Shown piece by piece: positions 16,833 to 26,410 of a stretch of DNA of 64,000 nucleotides. The translations under genes were made by a program, and so were the position numbers. The notes under the pieces were generated by a model, which was not told where the DNA came from, ran no database searches, and saw only the letters and a program-made list of their open reading frames with translations. The stretch's first letter is position 1, and every line of letters begins with the position of its first letter. Source of the stretch: Paraglaciecola mesophila KMM 241 (lineage in GTDB: Bacteria; Pseudomonadota; Gammaproteobacteria; Enterobacterales; Alteromonadaceae); NCBI RefSeq assembly GCF_000315015.1, contig NZ_BAEP01000077.1, positions 34,535-98,534 on the forward strand. The letters run 5' to 3'.

Positions 16833-17039
16833 ATGTCTACTACTACTGGTACAGTTAAATGGTTCAACGAATCTAAAGGTTTTGGTTTCATTCAGCAAGA
16901 AAATGGTCCTGACGTATTTGCTCACTTCCGTGCAATTACTGGTACTGGCTTCAAAACACTAGCTGAAGGCCAAAAAGTTGAGTTCACTGTAACTCAAGGC
17001 CAAAAAGGTCCTCAAGCAGAGAATATCGTAGTACTTTAA
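16833..17039 (+). CDS. CspA-family cold-shock RNA chaperone
   Basis: A 68-residue single cold-shock domain binding single-stranded RNA/DNA. RNP1 (KGFGFI) and RNP2 (VFAHF, with Ala where Val is usual) are present after the typical start [15 protein letters not shown]. The start at ATG 16833 is set by AGGAAAGA just upstream; an in-frame upstream ATG would add 15 hydrophobic residues foreign to the family. A strong terminator follows at 17071. Which csp paralogue it is cannot be told. Confidence 0.93.
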   Translation: MSTTTGTVKWFNESKGFGFIQQENGPDVFAHFRAITGTGFKTLAEGQKVEFTVTQGQKGPQAENIVVL

Positions 17040-17070
17040 TTCAAGCTTGCTTGATTAAATACGAATTCCA

Positions 17071-17103
17071 AAAAAAGGCAAACTTTTAGTTTGCCTTTTT
17101 TTA
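17071..17103 (+). terminator. terminator of the cold-shock gene (probably bidirectional)
   Basis: GGCAAAC pairs with GTTTGCC around a TTTTA loop, with A-run before and T-run after. It serves the cold-shock gene and may also stop transcripts of ansA from the other side. Confidence 0.85.
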
Positions 17104-17165
17104 TTGCCTGAAATTCAGTTTTTTAGCATAAGTCGACCTCTATAGAATCGACTTATCCTTGGCTG

Positions 17166-18173
17166 CTAGACAGTCAGCTCACCCTTAAGGTTACTGGTGA
17201 GACTTTGCTTCATCTCTGGCACACTTAAGGTTTTACTCAGAAGATAATGCAGTTTCGCTAGAGCAGCTTCTGGTGTCATGTCTCCTCCTGAAAGCACGCC
17301 CACATCCTGTAGAACATTACCATTGGCATAACCGGACATATTGACCTTGCCGCGTAAGCATTGGGTACAGTTAACGATTAAAATACCGTTGTCGTTGGCC
17401 TGCTTTAGTTCATTCAATAACGCTGGATTTTGCGGCGCATTGCCTACACCGTAGCTAAGCAGAATAAGGGCTTTAACTGGCTGTTGCAGAATATTGCGGA
17501 TCACTTCTGCGCTGATCCCTGGATATAAACTAACCACCCCCACTGGTTGAGGTGTCACGCTGCTCACGACCAGAGGTTGTTGATCAATCGGCGTGACTTT
17601 GCCTGCTTTTACCTCAATGTTAATACCGGCTTTAAGCAGCATAGGAAAATTGGGTGAGCCAAATGCATCGAAACCGTCAGCGTCTAACTTACGACTACGA
17701 TTACCGCGAAACAGCTTATTGTTGAAGTACAAGCTCACTTCAGGAATCGGGTAGTTAGCTGCTAAATAAAGGGCGTTTAATAGGTTCTCTTGGCCATCAG
17801 AGCGCAGTTGCGCTAACGGTATTTGCGAGCCAGTGACGATAACGGGTTTACCTAGGTTTTCCAGCATAAACGACAGCACCGAAGCTGTATATGCCATGGT
17901 ATCTGTGCCGTGTAGAATGATAAAACCGTCATAGTCTTGATAATTTTGCTTTATGTCATCCGCTATTTGTTGCCAATCTTTCGGGCTCATGTCCGCAGAA
18001 TCGATCAAGCTCTGATATTCATTGATGGTGAAATCAGGCATTTCTTGACGATGAAACTCAGGCATTTTGGCAATGGTTTCAGATAAGAATCCAGCTGCGG
18101 GCACATAACCTTTTGATGAGGGGCGCATGCCGATAGTGCCACCCGTATAAGCAACATAGATTTGTTTTTTCAC
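17166..18173 (-). CDS. ansA: cytoplasmic L-asparaginase (type I)
   Basis: Hydrolyses L-asparagine to aspartate and ammonia in the cytosol; no signal peptide. Both catalytic blocks are visible: YVAYTGGTIGM with the nucleophilic Thr near the N-terminus and LHGTDTMAYTAS with Thr-Asp. CLRGKVNM holds the conserved Lys region. I choose the GTG at 18171-18173 because KKQIYVAYTGG aligns with the start of E. coli AnsA; an in-frame TTG at 18215 would add 14 residues with no clear ribosome site. About 335 residues, normal for AnsA. Monocistronic in appearance. Confidence 0.92.
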   Translation of the reverse strand: MKKQIYVAYTGGTIGMRPSSKGYVPAAGFLSETIAKMPEFHRQEMPDFTINEYQSLIDSADMSPKDWQQIADDIKQNYQDYDGFIILHGTDTMAYTASVLSFMLENLGKPVIVTGSQIPLAQLRSDGQENLLNALYLAANYPIPEVSLYFNNKLFRGNRSRKLDADGFDAFGSPNFPMLLKAGINIEVKAGKVTPIDQQPLVVSSVTPQPVGVVSLYPGISAEVIRNILQQPVKALILLSYGVGNAPQNPALLNELKQANDNGILIVNCTQCLRGKVNMSGYANGNVLQDVGVLSGGDMTPEAALAKLHYLLSKTLSVPEMKQSLTSNLKGELTV

Positions 18174-18274
18174 TTTAGAACTCGTATGACCTAATTTAAT
18201 TGGATTGTAACCCAATGACTGGGCAAAAATCTTTAGAGGAAAGCGCTTAATACAAACCGATTAGCACAAAGTGC

Positions 18275-19261
18275 TTATGGCAATGCGTCAACACTCTCTG
18301 TTGGCGTGACATTGCTTGAAAATGCTTGGGGATAAAGCTGACGTGCTGGCGAGTTTTCAAATGAAGCAAGCAGCTCAGTGAAGACAGGTGCTCCGAGTAA
18401 TCCATCTAGATCATTCATAACTTGACCAGCGCTAGCGTATCGTTCATTACAGCAAAATTGATACTGACTAATCAATTTGCTGAGCCGAGTATGATGCTTT
18501 TCAGCGAGTATTTTATCTGCAAGTATGAAAAAATAAGCACTGCCCCAATAAGCGGCAGGGTATTGTTTTTGGCTCATTAACCGCCTAGCAATTGAAGCTG
18601 GGGTTAAGTCGCTGTTGAACCATTTTAAATGAGGGGCTATTTTATTTTGGTAATTTTGTTCCAATGAACCCTCAAGTATCCCTGCGTTTGCCATGATTTG
18701 ATATTGCATAAAACTAGCGAATCCCTCGGCAAGCCAAGCATAGTTTCCACCCAGATAGGGGAGCGCTAAATGGCTTATTTCGTGATAGATCGTCCAATCG
18801 CGAATGAATTTCTCTTGCTGAAAACGGCTGTCTACATGTAAATAAATACGCTGAGGTTTATCCCGTCGCGTGTAAGCCCAAGGGACAGGTTGATTAGATT
18901 TTCTAGGCACAAGATGAAATATTAAGCGTGATGGGTACACCCCTAGGGTATCTCGGGTGGCGTTGACGCCCGTTTTCACCCAGTGCTTTAATTTCCCTTT
19001 GTCAGCGGCATTGAAACGCTTAAATCCGTGGATCTCAAACTGATCGAATTGACCTGTATTTATTTGTCTTACTCTGCTTTCAACCCGCTCTACGCGCGCC
19101 CTCTGGGTATCCTCTGGCAAGGGGGCGGTTATTGCTTGGGTATGAAACAAAACAACCAATAGGAGCATATTAATTCGCAACGAGCGGCGTCGAGAACTGC
19201 GAATGACCCGCGTGGGGTTGGGGGCGTGGCCCCCTGAAATCATCTTTGCAGCGGCTAGCAT
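18275..19261 (-). CDS. secreted gluzincin-type metallopeptidase, uncharacterised
   Basis: A 328-residue protein with a basic n-region and hydrophobic segment (INMLLLVVLFHTQAITA), so probably exported. The centre holds a zinc-protease signature, TIYHEISHLALPYLG with HExxH, followed after a spacer by AEGFASF, whose Glu would be the third ligand as in M1/M61 gluzincins. No further domain is recognised. It starts 6 bp after the dienelactone hydrolase gene, so the two are probably translated together. The exact start is uncertain because several Met codons precede the signal segment. Confidence 0.7.
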   Translation of the reverse strand: MLAAAKMISGGHAPNPTRVIRSSRRRSLRINMLLLVVLFHTQAITAPLPEDTQRARVERVESRVRQINTGQFDQFEIHGFKRFNAADKGKLKHWVKTGVNATRDTLGVYPSRLIFHLVPRKSNQPVPWAYTRRDKPQRIYLHVDSRFQQEKFIRDWTIYHEISHLALPYLGGNYAWLAEGFASFMQYQIMANAGILEGSLEQNYQNKIAPHLKWFNSDLTPASIARRLMSQKQYPAAYWGSAYFFILADKILAEKHHTRLSKLISQYQFCCNERYASAGQVMNDLDGLLGAPVFTELLASFENSPARQLYPQAFSSNVTPTESVDALP

Positions 19262-19267
19262 TGAAAA

Positions 19268-20005
19268 TCAGCTGAGGCAGCGGTTGAACATTTGTATCGC
19301 CATTTGGTAACACATAAGTGCTAAAGCAGAATCGTATCTGTCACCTTCATCGCGCATAAATGCATGCTGGGCATTGAGCTCATGCCAAGTGAAGTTGAGG
19401 TTATGATCTTGCATTGTGGCGTTGATCAGTTCTCTTCCTTCTCGGGACACGTGTGGGTCTTGTTTCCCAAATATCATGCACAGCTCAGCTTTAATTTTGG
19501 GGCATTGGCTCAAGGAGTCATTGCCATGGGCACAGGGTAAGGTGTTGGAGTGAATGTCTGTAGGATATAAACAAAAAGCGCCGTCTACTCTTGGGTTCAA
19601 CGCTGCCCTAAATGCAAGGTGCCCCCCAATACACACGCCCATAGAGCCCACTTTTCCATTGCAGTAGGCCTGTGAATCAATGAAGTTGATCATGCTTTGG
19701 GTATCGCTATCGTGTTGCTCCAAAGGCTTGGCGAATTTATCCGCATTGCCTTTGTCTTTACCTATATCATCATAGGCAAGTACGGTACCTGCTGGATTTA
19801 ATTCATGAAACACCTCTGGCACTAGCACAACAAATCCGTGGCCTGCGAGCAGTTTGGCGCTGCGGGTAATTGGCGCCGTTTCTTGAAATATCTCAGAATA
19901 AAAGACGATGCTGGGGTAAGCGCCCGCTCTAACAGGTCTATAAATTGACGTTTGCATATTGCCACTGGGCGTAGAAATAACGACTTGGTGAGATTGAATG
20001 ATCAT
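19268..20005 (-). CDS. dienelactone hydrolase family protein
   Basis: A 245-residue cytosolic alpha/beta hydrolase. The triad of dienelactone hydrolases is visible: nucleophile Cys in GVCIGGHLA, Asp in FGKQDPHV, and His in NAQHAFMRD. These enzymes cleave lactones or small esters; the real substrate is unknown, and no aromatic degradation genes are nearby. It forms a two-gene unit with the metallopeptidase downstream and diverges from ppnP. Confidence 0.85.
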   Translation of the reverse strand: MIIQSHQVVISTPSGNMQTSIYRPVRAGAYPSIVFYSEIFQETAPITRSAKLLAGHGFVVLVPEVFHELNPAGTVLAYDDIGKDKGNADKFAKPLEQHDSDTQSMINFIDSQAYCNGKVGSMGVCIGGHLAFRAALNPRVDGAFCLYPTDIHSNTLPCAHGNDSLSQCPKIKAELCMIFGKQDPHVSREGRELINATMQDHNLNFTWHELNAQHAFMRDEGDRYDSALALMCYQMAIQMFNRCLS

Positions 20006-20152
20006 AGCTGATTGAAGTCACTGAATGAGGGTAGGGGTTAAGAGTAAATCAAGGAAGGCAATCTTTGAAGAAAAAGATAGTCTCGGCTGTGCAGGTGGCC
20101 AGTAAAGCTGCTACATTAACGCCCGCAAAAATAATCTAATTGGAGTAGAACG

Positions 20153-20434
20153 ATGTTTAACGTAAATGAATATTTTGAAGGTAAAGTAAAATCTATCGCA
20201 TTTGACACAGCAGTGGGTAACTCTACGTTAGGTGTTATGTCGCCTGGTGAGTATGAGTTTGCAACCTCACAGCATGAAACCATGAGCGTAGTCAGCGGTG
20301 CAATGACCGTTTTATTACCAGGCGAAAGTGAGTGGAAAACCCTTACCGCCGGCCAAGTGTTCACAGTAGATGCTAACGTAAAATTCAAAGCGCAAGTGTC
20401 AGTGAATACTGCTTACCTTTGTGACTATGTATAG
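20153..20434 (+). CDS. ppnP: pyrimidine/purine nucleoside phosphorylase PpnP
   Basis: A 93-residue cupin-fold enzyme that phosphorolyses several nucleosides (formerly YaiE/DUF1255). Characteristic blocks are VGVM-like [29 protein letters not shown] and a hydrophobic C-terminus. Full length for the family. TTGGAG stands before the ATG. It is followed by a conserved gene at 20475. Confidence 0.92.
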   Translation: MFNVNEYFEGKVKSIAFDTAVGNSTLGVMSPGEYEFATSQHETMSVVSGAMTVLLPGESEWKTLTAGQVFTVDANVKFKAQVSVNTAYLCDYV

Positions 20435-20474
20435 TTGCTAACAAATTAACAGTAGGTAAAGGCGAATAACGAAC

Positions 20475-20822
20475 ATGCAAAAAACGGTTAAGAAGCTCGA
20501 TAACAATGTGATAAAAGCGCTAACCATTGTTTGCGAGCAAGCCAAACGCGAGGTGCCAGGCTTTGAATGGATTACCCATACAGCTAGCTACGACCGCTTT
20601 CCTGGTAGTTTAGCGGTAATTTGCGTGTTTGATACTCAGGCCTCGTTAGAACAAGCGCAAATGCATGAACAGGATGTGTATTTGCGCCGCCAAATTCAAG
20701 CGCAATTACTAAAGGTGGGGATCAAGTTAAAAGATGCCCGTCATCATGTGCGTTACGACAGCGAGCAAGCCTGTGAAGCACAAAATAACGGTAATTGGCA
20801 GCAGCGTTTAAAACTACATTAA
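20475..20822 (+). CDS. conserved hypothetical protein
   Basis: A 115-residue soluble protein that I recall as conserved in gammaproteobacteria and often mislabelled a Fis-family regulator; I see no convincing helix-turn-helix. It has an N-terminal helix, a compact alpha/beta region (SLAVICVFDT) and a basic C-terminus. It sits 40 bp after ppnP and 22 bp before the diguanylate cyclase, likely in one transcript. Function unknown. Confidence 0.7.
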   Translation: MQKTVKKLDNNVIKALTIVCEQAKREVPGFEWITHTASYDRFPGSLAVICVFDTQASLEQAQMHEQDVYLRRQIQAQLLKVGIKLKDARHHVRYDSEQACEAQNNGNWQQRLKLH

Positions 20823-20844
20823 GACCATTTGGCCACAAAAAATT

Positions 20845-21897
20845 ATGCTGAGATTTTGGTTTAAAGAGTTCCCTCAATATCCTTGTGATCATACGGATTA
20901 TTGGCGTACGCGCTTAATTTCCTATGCGTTACTTGTGACGACAAGTTATTTCTTAATCCTTACCGTCATTAATATTGTGACGTTCAGCGATTTTTACTTA
21001 GCCTTGTTAGATGGCACTGGGCTGCTATTTTCATTGGGAATTGTTGCATGGTTCAGGGCAACAGGTAATGTGACAGTTACCTCGTGGGCCGTGACCATCA
21101 TGGTGACCGCGCTCATACTGTTATTCATTGTTACTTCCCAAGGGTATTCTCATTCCCTATATTGGGCCACCCTTGTACCTCCTTTTGCTTTTTTCTTACT
21201 AGGGCGAACGTCAGGTACAGGGATGAGTACCTTTACCTTTTTCATTTGTGCGCTTGTCGTTTTTGACCAAATGGAAACGCAGCAGCCTGCATTCTTTGCA
21301 TTTGGCTCACTACTGAATGTGATAGAGGTGAGCATCGCGCATATATTACTATTTCGTTTTTATGAAGAGGCTCGCTCGTCTGCTTACGATACATTGGCGA
21401 TTAGAAACGTTGAGATTTTACGGCTAGCCGAGACGGACAAGCTGACGGGCTTATACAATAGAGAAAAATTAGAAAGTACCCTGATATCCTTACTCTCGGC
21501 GGTCGATGAGCAGCCCCCACTAAGCGTAATGTTGTTGGATATTGACTACTTCAAAAAAATTAATGATCAATATGGTCATTTTGAAGGTGATAAGGTGTTG
21601 CGAGCGCTAGCCAAAAAACTAAAAGATCTCATGCGTGAAGAAGATATAGTCGCTCGCTGGGGCGGGGAAGAGTTTGTTGTAATATGTACTGACACATCAC
21701 TTGAAGCAGCAATGCAGTTTGCCCATCGCATCCGGGAAGACATCGCCAAGCAAGTCATTTCGGAGCATGCGTTAACGGTAAGCGTAGGTGTCGCGCAATA
21801 TGTGCCTAGCGATACCGCTGAATCTTTATTAGTTCGTGCTGACGTGGGCCTATACGAAGCGAAAAATAAAGGGCGTAATAGCGTTATTGCAGCCTAG
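20845..21897 (+). CDS. membrane diguanylate cyclase (GGDEF)
   Basis: A 350-residue inner-membrane protein making cyclic di-GMP. The N-terminal about 170 residues contain roughly six hydrophobic segments forming a membrane sensor, followed by a GGDEF domain with an intact active site RWGGEEFVV and substrate pocket (TDKLTGLYNR, LDIDYFKKIND). An inhibitory I-site R-E-E-D lies five residues before GGEEF, so product inhibition is expected. With the EAL protein at 10865 it gives the window both synthesis and breakdown of the messenger. Confidence 0.92.
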   Translation: MLRFWFKEFPQYPCDHTDYWRTRLISYALLVTTSYFLILTVINIVTFSDFYLALLDGTGLLFSLGIVAWFRATGNVTVTSWAVTIMVTALILLFIVTSQGYSHSLYWATLVPPFAFFLLGRTSGTGMSTFTFFICALVVFDQMETQQPAFFAFGSLLNVIEVSIAHILLFRFYEEARSSAYDTLAIRNVEILRLAETDKLTGLYNREKLESTLISLLSAVDEQPPLSVMLLDIDYFKKINDQYGHFEGDKVLRALAKKLKDLMREEDIVARWGGEEFVVICTDTSLEAAMQFAHRIREDIAKQVISEHALTVSVGVAQYVPSDTAESLLVRADVGLYEAKNKGRNSVIAA

Positions 21898-21990
21898 CTG
21901 TATCAACCATGCTGTACCTTATACTACTAATGTTTAGCTAAGTATGACGTAATCGCACCGGTTTATTCACATGCAGAAAAGAGGTAAACA

Positions 21991-22314
21991 ATGAGCAAAC
22001 CAAGTGCAACGTTTCGGTTTTTAGATTTAAACAAAATGCAGGCGTTTACCCTACAAAAAGAAGTCGATGGCGCTTATTATTCAGCATCAAAGAGGGAAGG
22101 GCGGTTTGTCGGCAGTGTTGAATTGTGTGAGTACAGGTTTGACGAATTAAATATATTTTTCGTTCGCCAACAAATCGATATAACCCAGTGTGATATCCAT
22201 ATTGTCGCTAAGCTTGAACAACCCAACCAACTGGTTGTTGTACCAGTGATTGTCAACAAGTTGCTCAAGCATATTGACTGCCAACTCACTTTTTCAGTTA
22301 TAAAAGGTGACTAA
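21991..22314 (+). CDS. hypothetical protein
   Basis: A 107-residue protein with no signal peptide, membrane segment or recognised motif; predicted alternating strands and a hydrophobic stretch near the C-terminus (QLVVVPVIVNKLL). AGAGGTAA before the ATG is a good ribosome site, and it stands alone between the cyclase and the convergent cupin gene. Coding status is probable on the start signal and length only. Confidence 0.5.
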   Translation: MSKPSATFRFLDLNKMQAFTLQKEVDGAYYSASKREGRFVGSVELCEYRFDELNIFFVRQQIDITQCDIHIVAKLEQPNQLVVVPVIVNKLLKHIDCQLTFSVIKGD

Positions 22315-22337
22315 GCGTAAAGGGATTTACTGTTGAC

Positions 22338-22970
22338 TTAATGAGATTCCTTATTCGCTAAGCGGTCGATTATCCCTTTATGCTCGGGGAATTTTTTGAG
22401 CAGTTCTGCATGGCTTACATCTATCATATCTTCTTTTTCCCAGCCAGGGGCTACCGCTTCACTTACTAAACCGTAAATGCCAACAGGCAATTCAGCCGCT
22501 TTATAGGTCCCACCGGGGACGGCGAGTTGTAACTGCTGACCGTTTTGGATGTCAGGCCCAACAACCACTTTCTCGTATCGCCCATCAGGGTAAATCATGT
22601 GATACGTGATTGGCGCACCCATATGATAAAACTCAATGCCATCTGAGTGCTTGGTGTGAAAATGATCGATGTTATTGTCGTCGGTCAGCATATAGAAAAT
22701 AGCCGTCATAGTGGTTCTGTCACCTCGTGGGGTTGTGACTTTATCTCTGTGATTGGCTTTGAATGTTTGGCGAAAATACCCTCCTTCAAAATGATGAGAT
22801 AAATTGAGCTGAGATATGACTTGCTCTTTGCTCAACTCGGCGACGGGGGGATTTGCTGCCATTAGTTCTGAGGTAAAGATGGTGCTGCTTAGAAAACCAA
22901 GTGTTATCAAAGATTTTTTGATCCTGAGAATGGCTGTTGTTTTCGTTTTAGACGTTGCGTTGAACTGCAT
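22338..22970 (-). CDS. exported cupin-superfamily protein (DUF985/cupin_5)
   Basis: A 210-residue protein with an N-terminal hydrophobic export segment (LITLGFLSSTIFTSELMA) followed by a DUF985-type cupin: LNLSHHFEGGYFRQTF, TAIFYMLTDD, FHTKHSDGIEFYHMGAP and a Pro-Gly-rich turn. Most family members are cytosolic, so the export signal is a small oddity. Enzyme activity unknown. Confidence 0.8.
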   Translation of the reverse strand: MQFNATSKTKTTAILRIKKSLITLGFLSSTIFTSELMAANPPVAELSKEQVISQLNLSHHFEGGYFRQTFKANHRDKVTTPRGDRTTMTAIFYMLTDDNNIDHFHTKHSDGIEFYHMGAPITYHMIYPDGRYEKVVVGPDIQNGQQLQLAVPGGTYKAAELPVGIYGLVSEAVAPGWEKEDMIDVSHAELLKKFPEHKGIIDRLANKESH

Positions 22971-23050
22971 GTTATTGTTTTTATCCTGGCTGTATACGTT
23001 TATTGTATGTGGGTTATCTGGGGAGCCGCCTAAACCTAGCGCCTGTCAGG

Positions 23051-23335
23051 TCAAGATAGAGGGTGGACTGTTTCATCCAAGGTCACTGTTTTGGCATCGA
23101 CTCTATCAATTATTTTGATAATGGTGGTTTGTACGGTTTCATCTTTGCGAATATCGTTGTCGCTACTGAAACTCTCCGTCATTGGCTGGGCATCTTCTTG
23201 CTCTATAAAGCTCACTTCCACTTTACTTGCTAGCGCACTGGTTTCGCCAAAATATTGAATACTGATCATAGGGTATCCGTGAAAGCCACGTTTGACCCGC
23301 TTTTCGATACGTTTTTGCGCTTTATCTAGGTTCAT
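23051..23335 (-). CDS. conserved hypothetical protein
   Basis: A 94-residue soluble protein of a family I recall in gammaproteobacteria, starting DKAQKRIEKRVKRGFHGYP and containing SSDNDIRKDETVQTTIIKII. No catalytic motif visible. The family pattern fits the full length, so it looks intact. Function unknown. Confidence 0.7.
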   Translation of the reverse strand: MNLDKAQKRIEKRVKRGFHGYPMISIQYFGETSALASKVEVSFIEQEDAQPMTESFSSDNDIRKDETVQTTIIKIIDRVDAKTVTLDETVHPLS

Positions 23336-23431
23336 TTGTCATCCGGCGTGTAGATAGATTTTAAAATAGGCGACATTAGTGTGTTGTTGCTACCGCATTT
23401 TGTGCTGCCATGAATACTATAGCAATGTGTA

Positions 23432-24361
23432 TTATTCTACTATTCGAGTTTTCAAGTTGTAATAGCACACATCTAAATTGCCATTACCTCTGAAATGAAA
23501 AAATTCATTCTCCAGTGTGCGACCGCGCGCTAAGCGTGTGGCAACGGCGTCAGAGTGCTCATTTTGCACCTGGACGTTAACACGCTGCTGCACTGGGACA
23601 TCATTGGCAAGCCTAGCCCACACTATTTTAGTGCGCTTTGTAGGGTCTTCAATTACCCCGCTGGAAACATTGACAGAGGCGCGTTTAATACGTTGTACAT
23701 GGTGCATACCATAAATCACTTTTCCCAGCACGCTCATGTTCCTATCAAGATGCCTTGGGGCTTGTCCGATGGCGATATAAAACTCTGAACTTGCGGTGTT
23801 AAGTTCATTGTTACGACCAAATGCAACCACGCCCGGGCAGTGCAATAACCACTCTTGGAGGGTTGATGGGTCGCGCCCTGCGGCAAAACCGTTTAAGAAA
23901 CCTGTTTGCGGGGCCATAAACTCGCCAGATTGCACTAATACGAATGGGTCATTGCTAGAGTCGCCTGATCCATTATAAGCACGAGTCAATTCAGCGGGCA
24001 GTTGCTTAGCATGTTCATGAAGCCTGCTTTGTGTGACATCCCCTCCTTGAGCTACAAAACCGTCTATCACGCGATAGAAGTCTAAACCATCGTAAAAGCC
24101 GTCTTTGATCAGACTCTTAAACTGCCCAACGTTGATAGGGGCCATGAACGGTGCCAGCTGCACAATAACGAGCCCTGAGTCCAATTGCATATAAACCAAA
24201 TTTGTTAATTCAGGTGTTCGCCATTGAGGTACGACGTGGGTTGAATTTTCTGTATTGGCTAAGCCGGCTGCAGGGCTCTTCATTTGTGAGGAAGCAGAAA
24301 ATAGCGAAACGAATAGAGTGAAAATACTAAGTGTGATGGCGGTGAAGGTGTATCTACGCAT
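23432..24361 (-). CDS. exported cyclophilin-type peptidyl-prolyl isomerase
   Basis: A 309-residue protein with a signal peptide (1-24) and a cyclophilin domain from about 55 to 250: APINVGQFKSLIKDGFYDGL, FYRVIDGFVAQGGDV, GVVAFGRNNELNTASSEFYI and LGKVIYGM. It should catalyse prolyl isomerisation in the periplasm. It is longer than simple PpiA proteins, with an insertion before GVVAFGR and a C-terminal tail of about 60 residues, matching the larger exported cyclophilins of marine gammaproteobacteria. Confidence 0.85.
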   Translation of the reverse strand: MRRYTFTAITLSIFTLFVSLFSASSQMKSPAAGLANTENSTHVVPQWRTPELTNLVYMQLDSGLVIVQLAPFMAPINVGQFKSLIKDGFYDGLDFYRVIDGFVAQGGDVTQSRLHEHAKQLPAELTRAYNGSGDSSNDPFVLVQSGEFMAPQTGFLNGFAAGRDPSTLQEWLLHCPGVVAFGRNNELNTASSEFYIAIGQAPRHLDRNMSVLGKVIYGMHHVQRIKRASVNVSSGVIEDPTKRTKIVWARLANDVPVQQRVNVQVQNEHSDAVATRLARGRTLENEFFHFRGNGNLDVCYYNLKTRIVE

Positions 24362-24403
24362 TTTTATATTTATCTATTGGCGCAACAAGTTACATTATAG
24401 AAA

Positions 24404-24430
24404 CAAAAAACTCGCCGATTGGCGAGTTTT
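24404..24430 (-). terminator. terminator after lipA (bidirectional)
   Basis: AAAACTCGCC pairs with GGCGAGTTTT around GATT; on the minus strand it is followed by T-rich sequence. It ends the long minus-strand run that includes lipB-lipA. Confidence 0.85.
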
Positions 24431-24458
24431 GTTTTATATGCAAACTGTAGTTTGACAA

Positions 24459-25421
24459 TTACTTAACTTCTACACCGGCTGCTTGCTTATCAGCATGGTA
24501 GCTTGAACGCACCATAGGGCCACATGCTGCGTGAGTAAAGCCGATTTCTTTCGCGATCACGCCAAGCTCGTCAAACTCCGTTGGATGCACATAACGCTTT
24601 AATGGGAAGTGATGCTTACTTGGTTGTAAATACTGACCAAGGGTAAGCATTTCAACATTGTGCGCGCGTAAGTCTTTAAGTACTTCTGCGATTTCTTCTT
24701 TGTTTTCACCCATGCCCATCATTAAGCCTGATTTGGTGGGGATATCGGGGTGTTGCTCTTTGAATTTCTTCAGCAAATCAAGTGACCACTGATAGTTTGC
24801 CCCAGGGCGACATTCACGGTATAGGCGGGGAATGGTTTCCAAATTATGGTTAAACACATCTGGCACGCCGTTCTTAAGGATCTCTAATGCTTTGTCCATA
24901 CGACCGCGAAAATCAGGTACAAGTACTTCAATTTTAGTGGTTGGACTGTGCTCGCGAATAGCGTTTATGCAATCAACAAAGTGCTGGGCGCCACCGTCAC
25001 GTAAATCATCACGATCCACTGAGGTGATAACCACATATTTAAGTTGCATTTCAGCGATGGTTTTTGCCAACTTGATGGGCTCTTCTGCACTTGGAGGCAG
25101 GGGCTTACCATGAGCAACATCACAAAACGGACAGCGACGGGTGCATATATCGCCCAAAATCATAAAGGTCGCAGTACCATGGTTAAAACACTCAGCAAGG
25201 TTGGGGCAGCTTGCTTCTTCGCACACCGAGTGCAAATTGTTTTTACGCAATGTCTTTTTAATATGATCGATACGATCCGTGGTGCGCGGTAAGCGAATTT
25301 TAATCCACTCTGGCTTGCGCAACATCTCTGCCTTTTCAGTGGGCATGATAGTGATCGGGATATGTTTTACTTTTTCATCATCCCGGAGTTTTTCTCCGGC
25401 TTGTGGACGTGCGTTACTCAT
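24459..25421 (-). CDS. lipA: lipoyl synthase
   Basis: Radical-SAM enzyme inserting two sulfurs into octanoyl-protein to make lipoyl cofactor. Both iron-sulfur clusters are visible: the N-terminal auxiliary cysteines ([12 protein letters not shown]) and the radical-SAM triad CTRRCPFC. Start at ATG 25421 ([11 protein letters not shown]), overlapping the lipB stop by 8 bp; an upstream reading would lie within lipB. About 320 residues, normal. Confidence 0.97.
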   Translation of the reverse strand: MSNARPQAGEKLRDDEKVKHIPITIMPTEKAEMLRKPEWIKIRLPRTTDRIDHIKKTLRKNNLHSVCEEASCPNLAECFNHGTATFMILGDICTRRCPFCDVAHGKPLPPSAEEPIKLAKTIAEMQLKYVVITSVDRDDLRDGGAQHFVDCINAIREHSPTTKIEVLVPDFRGRMDKALEILKNGVPDVFNHNLETIPRLYRECRPGANYQWSLDLLKKFKEQHPDIPTKSGLMMGMGENKEEIAEVLKDLRAHNVEMLTLGQYLQPSKHHFPLKRYVHPTEFDELGVIAKEIGFTHAACGPMVRSSYHADKQAAGVEVK

Positions 25422-26067
25422 CAAAACCTTCTTTGTTTTCGACGCTTGCAATACCAAGCAATGAACATAATTTTTCGGCGATAGCTGGGCCAGCAACAGC
25501 GAGTGAATCTGGTCCGCCTAATTGGGTGCAATCTACCATTTCTAGGCCGGCATAACCACAAGGATTAATTCGTTGAAAGGGTGCTAAGTCCATATTGACG
25601 TTCAGGGCAAGGCCGTGAAAGGAACAACCTCGGCGAATACGTAGGCCAATTGAACAGACCTTTTTACCATCAACATATACACCTGGGGCATCTGCTTTAG
25701 GGTAGGCGTCTACCTTGTAATCTTTTAATGTATCAACAATGCAGCTCTCTAACGCGCTAACCAAGGTGCGCACCCCTAAGCCATGTCGCTTTAGGTTTAG
25801 CAGGACGTACATCATTTGTTGGCCAGGGCCGTGATAGGTGACTTGACCTCCGCGATCGACCTTTACGACTGGGATATCCCCTGGGGCAAGAAGGTGCTCT
25901 TCTTTACCGGCTTGGCCTTGTGTAAATACAGGGGCGTGTTCAACTAGCCATATTTCGTCTTGGCTGCTGTTGTCCCGTGAATCAGTAAAGTCTTGCATGG
26001 CTTGCCAAATCGGCAAATACGCTCGGCGGCCGAGCTGGCGAATAATGACGGGGGCTGTGTTGTTCAA
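25414..26067 (-). CDS. lipB: octanoyl-ACP:protein octanoyltransferase
   Basis: Transfers octanoate from acyl carrier protein to lipoyl domains, supplying LipA. The 217-residue sequence has [12 protein letters not shown] and the active-site Cys region [14 protein letters not shown]. It precedes lipA with an 8-bp overlap and follows ybeD, the standard dacA-ybeD-lipB-lipA order. Confidence 0.96.
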   Translation of the reverse strand: MNNTAPVIIRQLGRRAYLPIWQAMQDFTDSRDNSSQDEIWLVEHAPVFTQGQAGKEEHLLAPGDIPVVKVDRGGQVTYHGPGQQMMYVLLNLKRHGLGVRTLVSALESCIVDTLKDYKVDAYPKADAPGVYVDGKKVCSIGLRIRRGCSFHGLALNVNMDLAPFQRINPCGYAGLEMVDCTQLGGPDSLAVAGPAIAEKLCSLLGIASVENKEGFDE

Positions 26068-26091
26068 ACCTTAGTGGTGTCCTATAGAAGA

Positions 26092-26115
26092 ATAGCGTAC
26101 CGGCAAGTACGCTAT
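26092..26115 (-). other. intercistronic hairpin between ybeD and lipB
   Basis: ATAGCGTAC and GTACGCTAT form a perfect 9-bp stem around CGGCAA. No T-run follows on the minus strand, so it is more likely an RNA processing or stability element than a terminator. Confidence 0.5.
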
Positions 26116-26126
26116 ATAACTTACTT

Positions 26127-26390
26127 TTAGAGAACTACACGAACCAACTCGAGCTTAGAGAGCTCAGTATAGATGGTTTCCATGTGCTCTTTGCTTGTTA
26201 CACGCACACTGATTGACAACGAATGATAGTTGCCTTTTGAGCTTGGTTTCACACTGGGTGAATAGTCACCAGGAGCATGGTTTTGCAAGCAGTTGATTAC
26301 ATGATCTGGTAACCGCTCATCCGCTACACCCATGACCTTAAAGGTCTGGTGGCAAGGAAAGTCGAGTAATTTATCAAATTGGGTTTGCAT
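26127..26390 (-). CDS. ybeD: YbeD family protein (DUF493)
   Basis: An 87-residue protein with an ACT-like fold, conserved between dacA and lipB in gammaproteobacteria. Blocks: LLDFPCHQTFKVMGVA and YHSLSISVRVTSKEHM. Role uncertain; proposed to be regulatory for lipoate metabolism because of position. Confidence 0.92.
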   Translation of the reverse strand: MQTQFDKLLDFPCHQTFKVMGVADERLPDHVINCLQNHAPGDYSPSVKPSSKGNYHSLSISVRVTSKEHMETIYTELSKLELVRVVL

Positions 26391-26410
26391 AATATTCTGC
26401 TCAATTTGTC

